Part shown: positions 54,687 to 62,968 of the stretch, piece by piece
Position numbering within the stretch: position 1 is the stretch's first letter
Layout: every line of letters begins with the position of its first letter
Assembly (NCBI GenBank): GCA_944323875.1
Contig: CALUUH010000001.1
Location: 123,894 to 187,893, forward strand
Source of the DNA: Candidatus Gastranaerophilales bacterium
Lineage (GTDB): Bacteria > Cyanobacteriota > Vampirovibrionia > Gastranaerophilales > Gastranaerophilaceae
DNA length: 64,000 nt
Reading direction: 5' to 3'
Program-made: the position numbers and the translations under genes
Notes under the pieces: model-generated
What the model was told of the DNA's origin: nothing
The model's database searches: none
Seen by the model: the letters and a program-made list of their open reading frames with translations, nothing else

Positions 54687-54731
54687 TTTATGGGTCATTA
54701 TGGGTCATGGATATGTTTTTTATTCTGTTTC

Positions 54732-56036
54732 CTATACAGAGTACTTAGTTGTTTTACCTTCTCCTACTTTATGTAAGATTCCCAATTTAAGCATTAAAGC
54801 TAAATCTCTTTTACTTGTTTCTCTTGTTGCTCCGGTAATTTCTTGATACTCACTATTCGATACCAAACCTTTTTCTTTAATAACAAGTAGTGCCTTATTT
54901 TGTCTTTCATTTAATTCTGAAAATTCTTTCTTGAATTTAACTGAAAAGCCGCCACATTCTTCAAGAAATTCAGGTTGTGGAATAATTTCTTTTCTACAAG
55001 CATTCATAATTCTATCTATGCCAGAACCAAATTTTTCAATTAGTCCAGCCCTATAAAATATGCTGGCTATCAATGGATTTCTTGTTTTTGAGGGGTGAGA
55101 AGTTTTTAGATTTTCTACAGTTAAATCGTCAACAAGTTCTCCTGGATTGTAAAACCATAACCAATCTTTAAAAATTTTAATTTGAATAGAAGATGTTTTG
55201 TCAAAATAATCCCTGTGAACAATAGAATTTAATAGGGCTTCACGAATTGCACTTAACGGATAATCCCAAATTTCTTGTCTTTCTGAGGTTTTACCGGTAA
55301 TAGAATATTTTACATTTATAGCAAATTTAATAGCTTCTTCTGCTTTTTCAACTTGTTCAAATAAATTACCTTCTATAACTTTATCCGAAATTATTGTAGT
55401 TGCATCATTTAACTTGAATGCACCTACTCTTACATTTGCATTTATAAAATATTTTTGAGGATTTTTACCAAATAACAAAATTCCGGCATTAGATATTTTC
55501 CCATTAATAACCAGTCCTAATCTTTCAAGTATTGAATCCAGACTTTCATTATCAGGAATGGAAGGAAGTCTACCAGCAGAAATACCATATTTTACAAAAT
55601 TTCTTACGGTATTTTCGTTTATATCTTCTGAAGAAAATTCTCCTGTTTGAGATTCCCAACTAATACCTTCAAGTAATCTTTCTCTAATCTCATTTTGAGG
55701 CATTACTCTTGTAGTATTACCAATTCTTTTATAATAAATATTTTTGTATGCTATAAGGTTGTTTGATTTTTCAACCTTAACAAGTAAAATTTCTTTACCT
55801 TCGATTTCTTCTACTTCTATTTTGGGTTGAATACCTAAACAATCTATAATTTGATTTATAACACCTTCTTGTTGTCCGTTAAAACCTTCAATAGATTTGT
55901 CATCTCTAACGCCTAAAAGAATACAACCGCCATCAGTATTTGCAAATGCAGATAAAGACTTGAAAAAATTATCATTAACTTTTTCTTTAAATTCAGTAGT
56001 ATTATTCTCATTTGAAGATAATAAATCTATTGTCAA
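54732..56036 (-). CDS. AlbA_2-domain putative DNA-binding/ATP-dependent regulator
   Basis: 434 residues, starting at TTG 56036 with AAGGAG six bases upstream. N-terminal AlbA_2 (Schlafen-type) domain: NNTTEFKEKVNDNFFKSLSA, FANTDGGCILLGVRDD. A RecG-like C-terminal half follows (PLSAIREALLNSIVHRDY, GLIEKFGSGIDRI), ending in a winged helix (NSEYQEITGATRETSKRDLA). Such proteins are common on mobile elements and defence loci; the activity is not settled. It lies within the 88-bp repeat-flanked insert. Confidence 0.87.
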   Translation of the reverse strand: MTIDLLSSNENNTTEFKEKVNDNFFKSLSAFANTDGGCILLGVRDDKSIEGFNGQQEGVINQIIDCLGIQPKIEVEEIEGKEILLVKVEKSNNLIAYKNIYYKRIGNTTRVMPQNEIRERLLEGISWESQTGEFSSEDINENTVRNFVKYGISAGRLPSIPDNESLDSILERLGLVINGKISNAGILLFGKNPQKYFINANVRVGAFKLNDATTIISDKVIEGNLFEQVEKAEEAIKFAINVKYSITGKTSERQEIWDYPLSAIREALLNSIVHRDYFDKTSSIQIKIFKDWLWFYNPGELVDDLTVENLKTSHPSKTRNPLIASIFYRAGLIEKFGSGIDRIMNACRKEIIPQPEFLEECGGFSVKFKKEFSELNERQNKALLVIKEKGLVSNSEYQEITGATRETSKRDLALMLKLGILHKVGEGKTTKYSV

Positions 56037-56080
56037 AACTTTCTCCTTTATGTTTCTAGTATATAGCAAAAATATTATTT

Positions 56081-56168
56081 GATTTAGCCTCAGAATGGCA
56101 AATTATTTAATCCAACGGAAGCTTTTAACGTAGTTTTCGCCGTTGATATCGCCGTATATTTCCGCGTT
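56081..56168. repeat. Right 88-bp direct repeat
   Basis: Perfect match to 54478-54565. Includes the stop codon of the large gene (56103) and the insert's boundary. Confidence 0.9.
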
Positions 56169-59100
56169 GAATATGCGGGTACTTTCCTGTGTTTTTATCC
56201 CCGGAATTTTGGCTATCTCTTCCTGCATTTGCGCCGGTTCTTCATCTTTATTTATCCCCGGAATTGTATTCAACAGAGTATTTAATGATGCGTTCTTTAT
56301 CTTACCGAATACGCTTGTTACATTGCGGGAAAGGCTGCCGAATATATGCATATCTGCAAGTGAAGTTACAATATTGTATGAGCCAGTTAAGTACATATTC
56401 AAATCTTTTCCGTCAGAATAAATATTGACCGGATTTACTATTCCGTTTTGAATTTTTATATCCCCGCTTATACTGTTAAATTCACCTGTCTTTAACGGGG
56501 TAATAAAATCAATAATACTGTTGATTGATAAGCCCATAAAACCGCTGCTTAAAAGGTTTCCGGCTTTCAAAAGATATTCAAGAGACCCGAGTTTAGGCAT
56601 TTTCCCGTCTGATACACTAAAACTTCCGCTGCCGGAAAGTGTCTGCATGCATTTTTCATAAGAGCGTCCGTTACAAAGCAGATTTACATTACCTGTCATT
56701 GAACCGTAAATCTGTCCTTTCAGGTCAAACAGAGCCTCTGTCATCATCTGGGCATTTGCCCGATCCAGGTTTAGAGAAAGCGTTACCGCACGGTTTAATA
56801 AATTATTTGTAAAACGGCCGGTTACAGTGCCTTCTGCTATATTGAATTTGAATTTGCTGATATCAAGCAGCATTTTTTCGTTTAAGCTTAGATTTGCAAC
56901 AAGATTGTTTGCGTGGATATTTCTTACGGTGATGGTATTGGCTGTGATGTCTGCATTTTTCAAGATTACCTGTGATATATCAACAGCCGGAATACTGTTT
57001 GTTTGAGTCGTAATTCTTTTTCTTGTTGTAGCTTCTGCTTCAAGATCACGGAGCATTGCTGTCAGTTTGTTGAGGTCTAAGTCAGCCAGTTTAAGCTGTA
57101 CATCTTCTATTATGTAAGGCGGGGTTAACCGGTTAGCCGCAACAGCTTCCAGCGTTATATTATTTGTTAAAAGTACACCGCGTGATTTAGCATATATTTT
57201 GTCAGGTTTAAAATCAAGACTGATGTCTTTTATTGTAGAATCCAAAAACGGAATGTCGATACTTGTAACTTCAAATTTGCCTCTTATTTTAGGATTTTGT
57301 GTTGTTCCGTTCAATAAAAGATCTGATGTAAAGACTCCTTGTTTCATTATTGGTTTTCTGAAAATAATGTTGAAGATTTTGGCGTCAGTAGGTGACTGGG
57401 TTTTTATACGAAAATTGTTAAATTTCAAATTGTTATCCGGCAGATAGGTAATCGCGCCTGCTGCACTCAATTGCGGGGTAACAAACGGACGGTTGTTTTG
57501 TGAAGTTATTGTTTTGTCATATTGAAAACGGTTAAGCGTAATACCTTGAGGCGTAATGTAACTGTCCAGATTAATTGTTACAGGGTTTTGATTGTCACCT
57601 AAAGACGCTCCCATATAATACAGGCTTGAGTCCTCATCAAGTTTGAGATTTGACATTATCCGAATTTTATTAAGCCGGCCGGTTATTCTTGAGGTAAGAA
57701 GAATATCTCCTTTCAATTTCACAGGATAGAGCGATTTGTTATTGAAAAACTGGTCAAAAAATTCCTGTGTTGGTTTTGCATTTATATAGAGATTTAATCC
57801 CGGATTTTTTGAATATATTTTATTTATACTGCCGTCAAGCAGAACAGGCATTTCGCCGAATTGGGAGTTAAGTTTGCCAAGATATAAGGTGTCGTTATTG
57901 AGGAATAAGTGGCCGCTTGCAATTTTCAATTTAGCCATAGCCGGCGCATAAGTAAGACTTATATTGTTTAGTCGTGTGAATGCGCGCAGGTTATTGTTCT
58001 TTATTTTGCAGGTAAGATTTATGATCCCCTGCAAGTCTTTAATTGCATCAAGCTGTTTTGCAATATCCGGCGGTAAAAATTCTCTTATTGCATTGTCATT
58101 AAGGTTGTTTAAGTTGAAGTTTTTAAGAGTAAATTCACCATCAACTTCAGGTGTTTTATCAAATGCATTATGAACGGAGACATTAAGTTTATACGGGCTG
58201 CCTTTTAAATAACCGCTTTGCTCAAAGAGTTTAAAGGTGGAATTCTTTAATTCAAACTCTCCGCCGTTTAAAATTATGTTGCGGCCTTTAACCGGATAAA
58301 CACGGCCTTTCATTGTTACGGCATTGTAATTTACAGGCGAAAGAGATCCGGAGTAGGATGCGTTAAAGCTTATATGTATTTTGGCAAAATCTTCTTTGTA
58401 AGGCAGATTAATTTCCGGCATGGAGCTTAAAATATCACTCAAAAGTAATTTGTCTGAAGATATTTTCATATCACAGTTTTGATCTTGAATGTTGCCTGTA
58501 ATTTTTATTTTGGAAGATTTAACAGAGGACAGCAGGTCAAGATTAACTTTTGTATTTTCAAAACCGGCCGTTCCGCTCACATTTGTAATGTCGAACGGTA
58601 TTCCCTGTATTCTCAGAGTGTCGAAAAGCATTTTTACAGAGCCTTTTGCAAAGATATTTTTGTTAAATACTATGTCTTTAGGGTCTTTTACTTTTCCTGT
58701 TAAATTGAGTTTGAGATTAGCAGGGCCCTGCGCTTTTTCAATCGGAGCAATCATTTGTTGAATATCAACAAGCATAGGTGAGGATTTTATTACATTTATA
58801 AGATTTTCCAGCTTCTGATTGTTTGCTGTTACATCAAAATCCAGAACACCTTGCAATGTACATGTTCCGTCAACGCTTACGGGCTGGCCGTTTAATGTGG
58901 CCGTGTAAGTTACAAAATGCGTGTCCGCATCATCAAACGTAAGTTTTCCGCTTCCGTTTTGCAAAACCAGATGGTGAATGTCATTAAAAGAAGCTGTTGT
59001 GTTTTTAAAGTTGAATTGTCCCCAGGCATGAGGCAACTTTTTGTTTCCGGTTACATGTAAATCAATATTTCCGCTTCCTTTAATATCCATAATCGGAACA

Positions 59101-60542
59101 GGGCCAAGGTCAAATTTGAATATTTCATGCAACGGATTAAGGACAACTTCCGCAAGCGCGAGATTTATATTGTCTGTACTTGTTATTTTTAAATCAGCAT
59201 TGCGTTCTCTGTAGAGTTCAATCGGGCCGGTTACGTCAACATATTGAACCTGTGTTGTCGGAACATGGACATCAAGTACAACTTTTTGCCCTGTAAAATC
59301 CAAATCAATAATGGCTTTAGGAGAATTCGGGATAGGTTTTACAAGATATGCTTCTTTTATGGTAACGTTTCCGATAACGTCAGGAAAATCAGCCTTTCCT
59401 TTTACTTTAAGATTTGCTTGAACATCACCCCAAAATCCTGTTTCTTTTATTTTTAAGAGGTTAATTTCACCTTCAAAATCTTCTATCCCCGGTAAAAGAG
59501 GTAAAAGACTTTCAGCTTTGGTATCTGATATATTTATGTCCAAATCCAGAACAGGTAATTTTGAGGTCAGTTTGGTTACAGCCCCCGAAATATCAGAATT
59601 TATATCAGGTGCAGAGATATGCATTTTACTTATGTTAATCCCGTCTTTAATGACGGTAAGATCAGTGTCGATTTTTAATTTGTCCTTGCAGAGGATATTT
59701 GCGGCCGGATTTTTTTCGAAAACGCCAAGGTTTTTAATCTCGGTATGTGTAACTATTTTTTTATGATTGTCGTTTGTAAGTTCGGTTTGCGCCGTACCAT
59801 TAACAATGCCTGAAAGTTTTTGGATTTTGTTTTTTGAAAGCACTCTTGCGTACGGTGTAAAATTATCCAGATCAAGATTTATAATCTGGCCGTTTATTTT
59901 TATGGTGTCCTCTGTGATTTTGTTTACAGGCAGCGAGGTTTCAATGTCTGCATTGAATTTTGAAACCTTGCCGTCAGAATAGATATCTGCAATTGTTGAG
60001 AATTTTAATTCTTTGTCCGGATTAAATGAGGCAACCTCCAGATATTGTCCTGCTAGTTTCAGGGATTTACCGTTAGTTAAATCCGTCATATCAATATCAT
60101 AACCGTTGAATTTAACTTTTGCATGTTGAAGTTTTAGCGGCGGTTTTTGATTTAGATCAATCGGGTACTGACCGAGTTTTAAAGTTTTGTCATAAGATAT
60201 TCGGGCATAAATGTTTTCTGCCGTAAAGTCTTTGATGTCGGCTTTTTTGAATAAAAACGGCAAAAGTGCGACTTTAACATAAGGCTTTTTCAAATCAAAT
60301 GCCGGAGTGTTGTCATTATTCAGGAGAGTGAATTTATCGGCATAAAGAATGACAGCCGGCTTGAGTCCCATTTTAAGCTGCGGGTTTTCAAGCGTAATAT
60401 TATATCCCTGTTTTTGTGCCGTGCTTTTTATAAAGTCGACTCTTTGCGGAAGGTTAACAAATGCAGGGATTCCCCAATAATAAATCCCGTACAAAAATGT
60501 CAGGCAGCCTGCTGCTATTAAACTTTTTAATCTAACGGTCAT
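56103..60542 (-). CDS. Large AsmA/TamB-like envelope protein
   Basis: 1479 residues. One N-terminal membrane anchor (LIAAGCLTFLYGIYYWG), then long repetitive beta-strand sequence typical of AsmA/TamB bridge proteins (alternating polar and hydrophobic, frequent GxV/IxG, e.g. LKVKGKADFPDVIGNVTIKE). The C-terminal part (SGSFSVSDGKMPKLGSLEYL) resembles AsmA C-terminal domains. Such proteins span the periplasm and move lipids or help outer-membrane assembly, implying a diderm cell. Its last 66 bases form part of the 88-bp repeat. Confidence 0.85.
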   Translation of the reverse strand: MTVRLKSLIAAGCLTFLYGIYYWGIPAFVNLPQRVDFIKSTAQKQGYNITLENPQLKMGLKPAVILYADKFTLLNNDNTPAFDLKKPYVKVALLPFLFKKADIKDFTAENIYARISYDKTLKLGQYPIDLNQKPPLKLQHAKVKFNGYDIDMTDLTNGKSLKLAGQYLEVASFNPDKELKFSTIADIYSDGKVSKFNADIETSLPVNKITEDTIKINGQIINLDLDNFTPYARVLSKNKIQKLSGIVNGTAQTELTNDNHKKIVTHTEIKNLGVFEKNPAANILCKDKLKIDTDLTVIKDGINISKMHISAPDINSDISGAVTKLTSKLPVLDLDINISDTKAESLLPLLPGIEDFEGEINLLKIKETGFWGDVQANLKVKGKADFPDVIGNVTIKEAYLVKPIPNSPKAIIDLDFTGQKVVLDVHVPTTQVQYVDVTGPIELYRERNADLKITSTDNINLALAEVVLNPLHEIFKFDLGPVPIMDIKGSGNIDLHVTGNKKLPHAWGQFNFKNTTASFNDIHHLVLQNGSGKLTFDDADTHFVTYTATLNGQPVSVDGTCTLQGVLDFDVTANNQKLENLINVIKSSPMLVDIQQMIAPIEKAQGPANLKLNLTGKVKDPKDIVFNKNIFAKGSVKMLFDTLRIQGIPFDITNVSGTAGFENTKVNLDLLSSVKSSKIKITGNIQDQNCDMKISSDKLLLSDILSSMPEINLPYKEDFAKIHISFNASYSGSLSPVNYNAVTMKGRVYPVKGRNIILNGGEFELKNSTFKLFEQSGYLKGSPYKLNVSVHNAFDKTPEVDGEFTLKNFNLNNLNDNAIREFLPPDIAKQLDAIKDLQGIINLTCKIKNNNLRAFTRLNNISLTYAPAMAKLKIASGHLFLNNDTLYLGKLNSQFGEMPVLLDGSINKIYSKNPGLNLYINAKPTQEFFDQFFNNKSLYPVKLKGDILLTSRITGRLNKIRIMSNLKLDEDSSLYYMGASLGDNQNPVTINLDSYITPQGITLNRFQYDKTITSQNNRPFVTPQLSAAGAITYLPDNNLKFNNFRIKTQSPTDAKIFNIIFRKPIMKQGVFTSDLLLNGTTQNPKIRGKFEVTSIDIPFLDSTIKDISLDFKPDKIYAKSRGVLLTNNITLEAVAANRLTPPYIIEDVQLKLADLDLNKLTAMLRDLEAEATTRKRITTQTNSIPAVDISQVILKNADITANTITVRNIHANNLVANLSLNEKMLLDISKFKFNIAEGTVTGRFTNNLLNRAVTLSLNLDRANAQMMTEALFDLKGQIYGSMTGNVNLLCNGRSYEKCMQTLSGSGSFSVSDGKMPKLGSLEYLLKAGNLLSSGFMGLSINSIIDFITPLKTGEFNSISGDIKIQNGIVNPVNIYSDGKDLNMYLTGSYNIVTSLADMHIFGSLSRNVTSVFGKIKNASLNTLLNTIPGINKDEEPAQMQEEIAKIPGIKTQESTRIFNAEIYGDINGENYVKSFRWIK

Positions 60543-60685
60543 ATCAGAAATTATACGACTAAAACAGTAAAAATAGAACAGGCAACATGATTATTTTCAT
60601 TTTTATTAACAACTTATTTAAACTAATGACAAAATATTTTATACTCTTAAAAGTTATCTCTAAATTTTGTATATCATTTAGTTAT

Positions 60686-61225
60686 TTAAGAAAAGTGTTG
60701 TTGATATATTTGTTTCAAAACTAATATATCATTATCACTTGGTGTTGAAATGTTTTTCTGATGCGGAACAAACATAATATCATCAACCTCAACACCGTGC
60801 CCGAGACCGAGCGCATGGCCGAATTCGTGCATTATCGCGCAATATATGCTTAAATCAGTTGTTTCACGCCCATAGTAATTTGGTAACCCGATATCGATTG
60901 ATATTTTCTTCAGGGAAGTTCCGACAACACTTAAATATTTGCACATACCTTCGTACACTCGTCCGACTTTGACCCAGTGCACAACGATATCAGCCTGTTC
61001 TGCCTGTAATACCTTTAAAAATTGAACAGGTATATTATTGGCACGCAAAATACTATTCCACGACGAGATTGCACGTTCAACCTGAGAATACATAAATTCT
61101 TTGTTTGCTGCACTCCCTGTAATCGGCGTAATAAAAACAAACACGGAATTCTTATCCCACCTGCAAAGTTTACCGCGGATGAGAGAATTATTTATGTACC
61201 GGTTTATGTTTTTAGAAATAGGCAT
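60686..61225 (-). CDS. Matrixin-like zinc metalloprotease
   Basis: 179 residues. Zinc site HEFGHALGLGHG (HExxHxxGxxH) and a Met-turn in DDIMF place it with the M10A/matrixin metzincins. The upstream part forms the rest of a compact catalytic domain. No signal peptide or propeptide is visible from the ATG at 61225, unusual for a family that is normally exported. No alternative upstream start is evident. Confidence 0.85.
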   Translation of the reverse strand: MPISKNINRYINNSLIRGKLCRWDKNSVFVFITPITGSAANKEFMYSQVERAISSWNSILRANNIPVQFLKVLQAEQADIVVHWVKVGRVYEGMCKYLSVVGTSLKKISIDIGLPNYYGRETTDLSIYCAIMHEFGHALGLGHGVEVDDIMFVPHQKNISTPSDNDILVLKQIYQQHFS

Positions 61226-61332
61226 AAAATTATAATAGCACTATATTATAGTTTTCGACTCATGTTTTAAGTTGAAATTTGGCTGATTTTTTGTTATACT
61301 TAAATTGTGGATTTAAAATAATGAGGTAGGAT

Positions 61333-61578
61333 GTGGATATTTTTTTAGCACCTAATATTGAAAGATTACTTCGAATGAAAGTCGCCGAGGGGTTGTATGA
61401 CTCTTTAAATGAGGCGATTAACGCTACATTGAATATTGCTTTAAATCCAGAATGTGTTTCACAAGAGCGATTGGATATGTTAAATGAAGATATTCGAGAG
61501 GGAATACTTGCGGCCGATGAAGGCAAGATGTCTGATGCTTTTGACTTTTTGAATGAGTTAAAAAATAAATATGACTAA
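61333..61578 (+). CDS. ParD-like antitoxin
   Basis: 81 residues starting at GTG 61333 (GAGG upstream). The only ATG nearby (61331) is out of frame and stops at once. Acidic helical C-terminus (EDIREGILAADEGKMSDAFD) typical of antitoxins that wrap their toxin. Overlaps the toxin gene by 8 bases. Confidence 0.82.
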   Translation: MDIFLAPNIERLLRMKVAEGLYDSLNEAINATLNIALNPECVSQERLDMLNEDIREGILAADEGKMSDAFDFLNELKNKYD

Positions 61579-61873
61579 TCATTTATCTGTTTTAATTACT
61601 ATACCGGCCAAAAGTGATATTTCTGATATTATCACCTTTGTTGCTAATGATAATCCAAAGGCAGCAATTGGTGTACTTAACATTTTTGAGCAGACTTTCA
61701 GGATGCTGGCAGATTTTCCTGCTGCAGGAATTCAAAAAAACATTACCGAAGATAAATCTGTCCGTATTTATACAATCAGAAAACGTTATTCTGTAGTTTA
61801 CAGGGTTAAAAATAATACTCTTGAAATTTTGAGAGTGTTAACAAAATATCAGGATCTATTTGCTATATTATGA
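61571..61873 (+). CDS. RelE/ParE-family toxin
   Basis: 100 residues. ParE-type fold: AKSDISDIITFVANDNPKAA, FPAAGIQKNI, RIYTIRKRYSVVYRVKNNTL, EILRVLTKYQD. ParE toxins poison DNA gyrase, RelE toxins cut ribosome-bound mRNA; the sequence alone leaves this open. Second gene of a two-gene toxin-antitoxin operon. Confidence 0.85.
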   Translation: MTNHLSVLITIPAKSDISDIITFVANDNPKAAIGVLNIFEQTFRMLADFPAAGIQKNITEDKSVRIYTIRKRYSVVYRVKNNTLEILRVLTKYQDLFAIL

Positions 61874-61911
61874 TAGCATTTGGTCGCCCCCATTTAATGC
61901 CCGCCGCAATT

Positions 61912-62556
61912 TTATCCCCGGAGTTCTTCAAACAGATTTAGATTTTCTGTTTTTCCGGTTGGCTTTGAGGTAATTAATGTATTTAATTTTTCAAGAGTTT
62001 GTGTGACTTTGTTACGTGTTGTGCGCATGACTTCAATAAAATTTCCGCCTCCAACCGGTTTGAATCCTAATTGCATGTATTTGCCCACAGTATCATAAGG
62101 CCCGTTTTTTATTGCATCTATTTCTATTGATCCGGCATTGCTGTTTAAAAAATCTTCAAACGCGGTTTTGAAAAGCGTTTTGCCGGCAAGCGGTACTTTT
62201 TCACCTTTTTTGAGAGGCCAGGTACAGACCCGGGTTATTTCGTATTTAGATTTATTAGGCTCAAATGTCATTATGCCGCATGGCTTTTTGCCTTTTGCAA
62301 GCAAATAAGATTTGTTTGCATTTACACAGGAAAGATTTATTGCCTCTTTCAACATTGTGTACCAGACTTCCATTTGGGAATGCGGAATATTGGTGACATA
62401 TTTTTCTAATTCAATATTTCTGTACATCTGTTGTAAAAAAGGCATATCTTCTCTGTTTAATTCATAAACTTTTAAGCGTGTGATTTTGTTGTCACGCGAA
62501 AGACATTTTGTATTTAAGATGTGAACTCCGGTAAAGTTTATATTGCTGGTTTGCAT
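61912..62556 (-). CDS. Hypothetical protein, GNAT-like
   Basis: 214 residues. Starts MQTSNINFTGVHILNTK, like the FG/FTG openings of other proteins in this genome (see 12828). The middle (KSYLLAKGKKPCGIMTFE, IEIDAIKNG, KYMQLGFKPVGGG) resembles an N-acetyltransferase fold, ending in a basic tail. Acetyltransferase function is only suggested. Confidence 0.65.
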   Translation of the reverse strand: MQTSNINFTGVHILNTKCLSRDNKITRLKVYELNREDMPFLQQMYRNIELEKYVTNIPHSQMEVWYTMLKEAINLSCVNANKSYLLAKGKKPCGIMTFEPNKSKYEITRVCTWPLKKGEKVPLAGKTLFKTAFEDFLNSNAGSIEIDAIKNGPYDTVGKYMQLGFKPVGGGNFIEVMRTTRNKVTQTLEKLNTLITSKPTGKTENLNLFEELRG

Positions 62557-62598
62557 ATATAAATAATCCTTTTGGAGGATTAAAACTTCTGAATAATT

Positions 62599-62832
62599 TT
62601 ATTTGCTATCAGTGCTATTGTTTATTTTATTAAACTCAATTTCATAACCTAATACATTACATATATCCAGCATTTCATTAAATTTGAGGGTTCCGTTAAT
62701 TAACTTAGCAGACAGAGTCTGCTGGTAAATCTTTTTTTGTTCTGTTGATAACATCAGGGCAAGCTTGCTGATAGAAAGATTTTCTTTTACCAGAAGTAAT
62801 TTAACTATTTCTCTTGCATTAGTAGCTTTCAT
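62599..62832 (-). CDS. Small Cro-like HTH protein paired with cassette 5
   Basis: 77 residues. VKLLLVKENLSISKLALMLS, QTLSAKLINGTLKFNEM and LGYEIEF match the proteins at 39669 and 54223. TATAAT lies exactly six bases before the ATG with no ribosome site. Divergent from cassette 5 across 136 bases that hold a promoter and a palindrome. Confidence 0.8.
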   Translation of the reverse strand: MKATNAREIVKLLLVKENLSISKLALMLSTEQKKIYQQTLSAKLINGTLKFNEMLDICNVLGYEIEFNKINNSTDSK

Positions 62833-62886
62833 TCTTTCATTATAGGATTAAAGCGGGTTTATTTCTTTATTTTTTTATTAATCTAC

Positions 62887-62929
62887 TTGACAATTTGAAG
62901 ATGTTACAATATTATACATGTAATTACAT
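62887..62929 (+). promoter_or_regulatory. Promoter and palindrome of cassette 5
   Basis: TTGACA (62887-62892), 17-base spacer, TATTAT (62910-62915). ATGTAATTACAT (62918-62929), a perfect palindrome, lies at the expected transcription start. Confidence 0.7.
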
Positions 62930-62968
62930 TGTTTATTGTGTGAGTTATGTTAAGAAAGGTTAATTGTT

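Larger units (their letters stand above)
54566..56080. mobile_element. Inserted segment carrying an AlbA_2-type gene
   Basis: Lies between two perfect 88-bp copies of a gene 3' end, as when a genetic element integrates at the end of a gene and restores it. It contains the 54732 gene and a 9-bp repeat array. No integrase or transposase is inside, so it may be mobilised in trans or be the remnant of a larger element. Confidence 0.55.
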
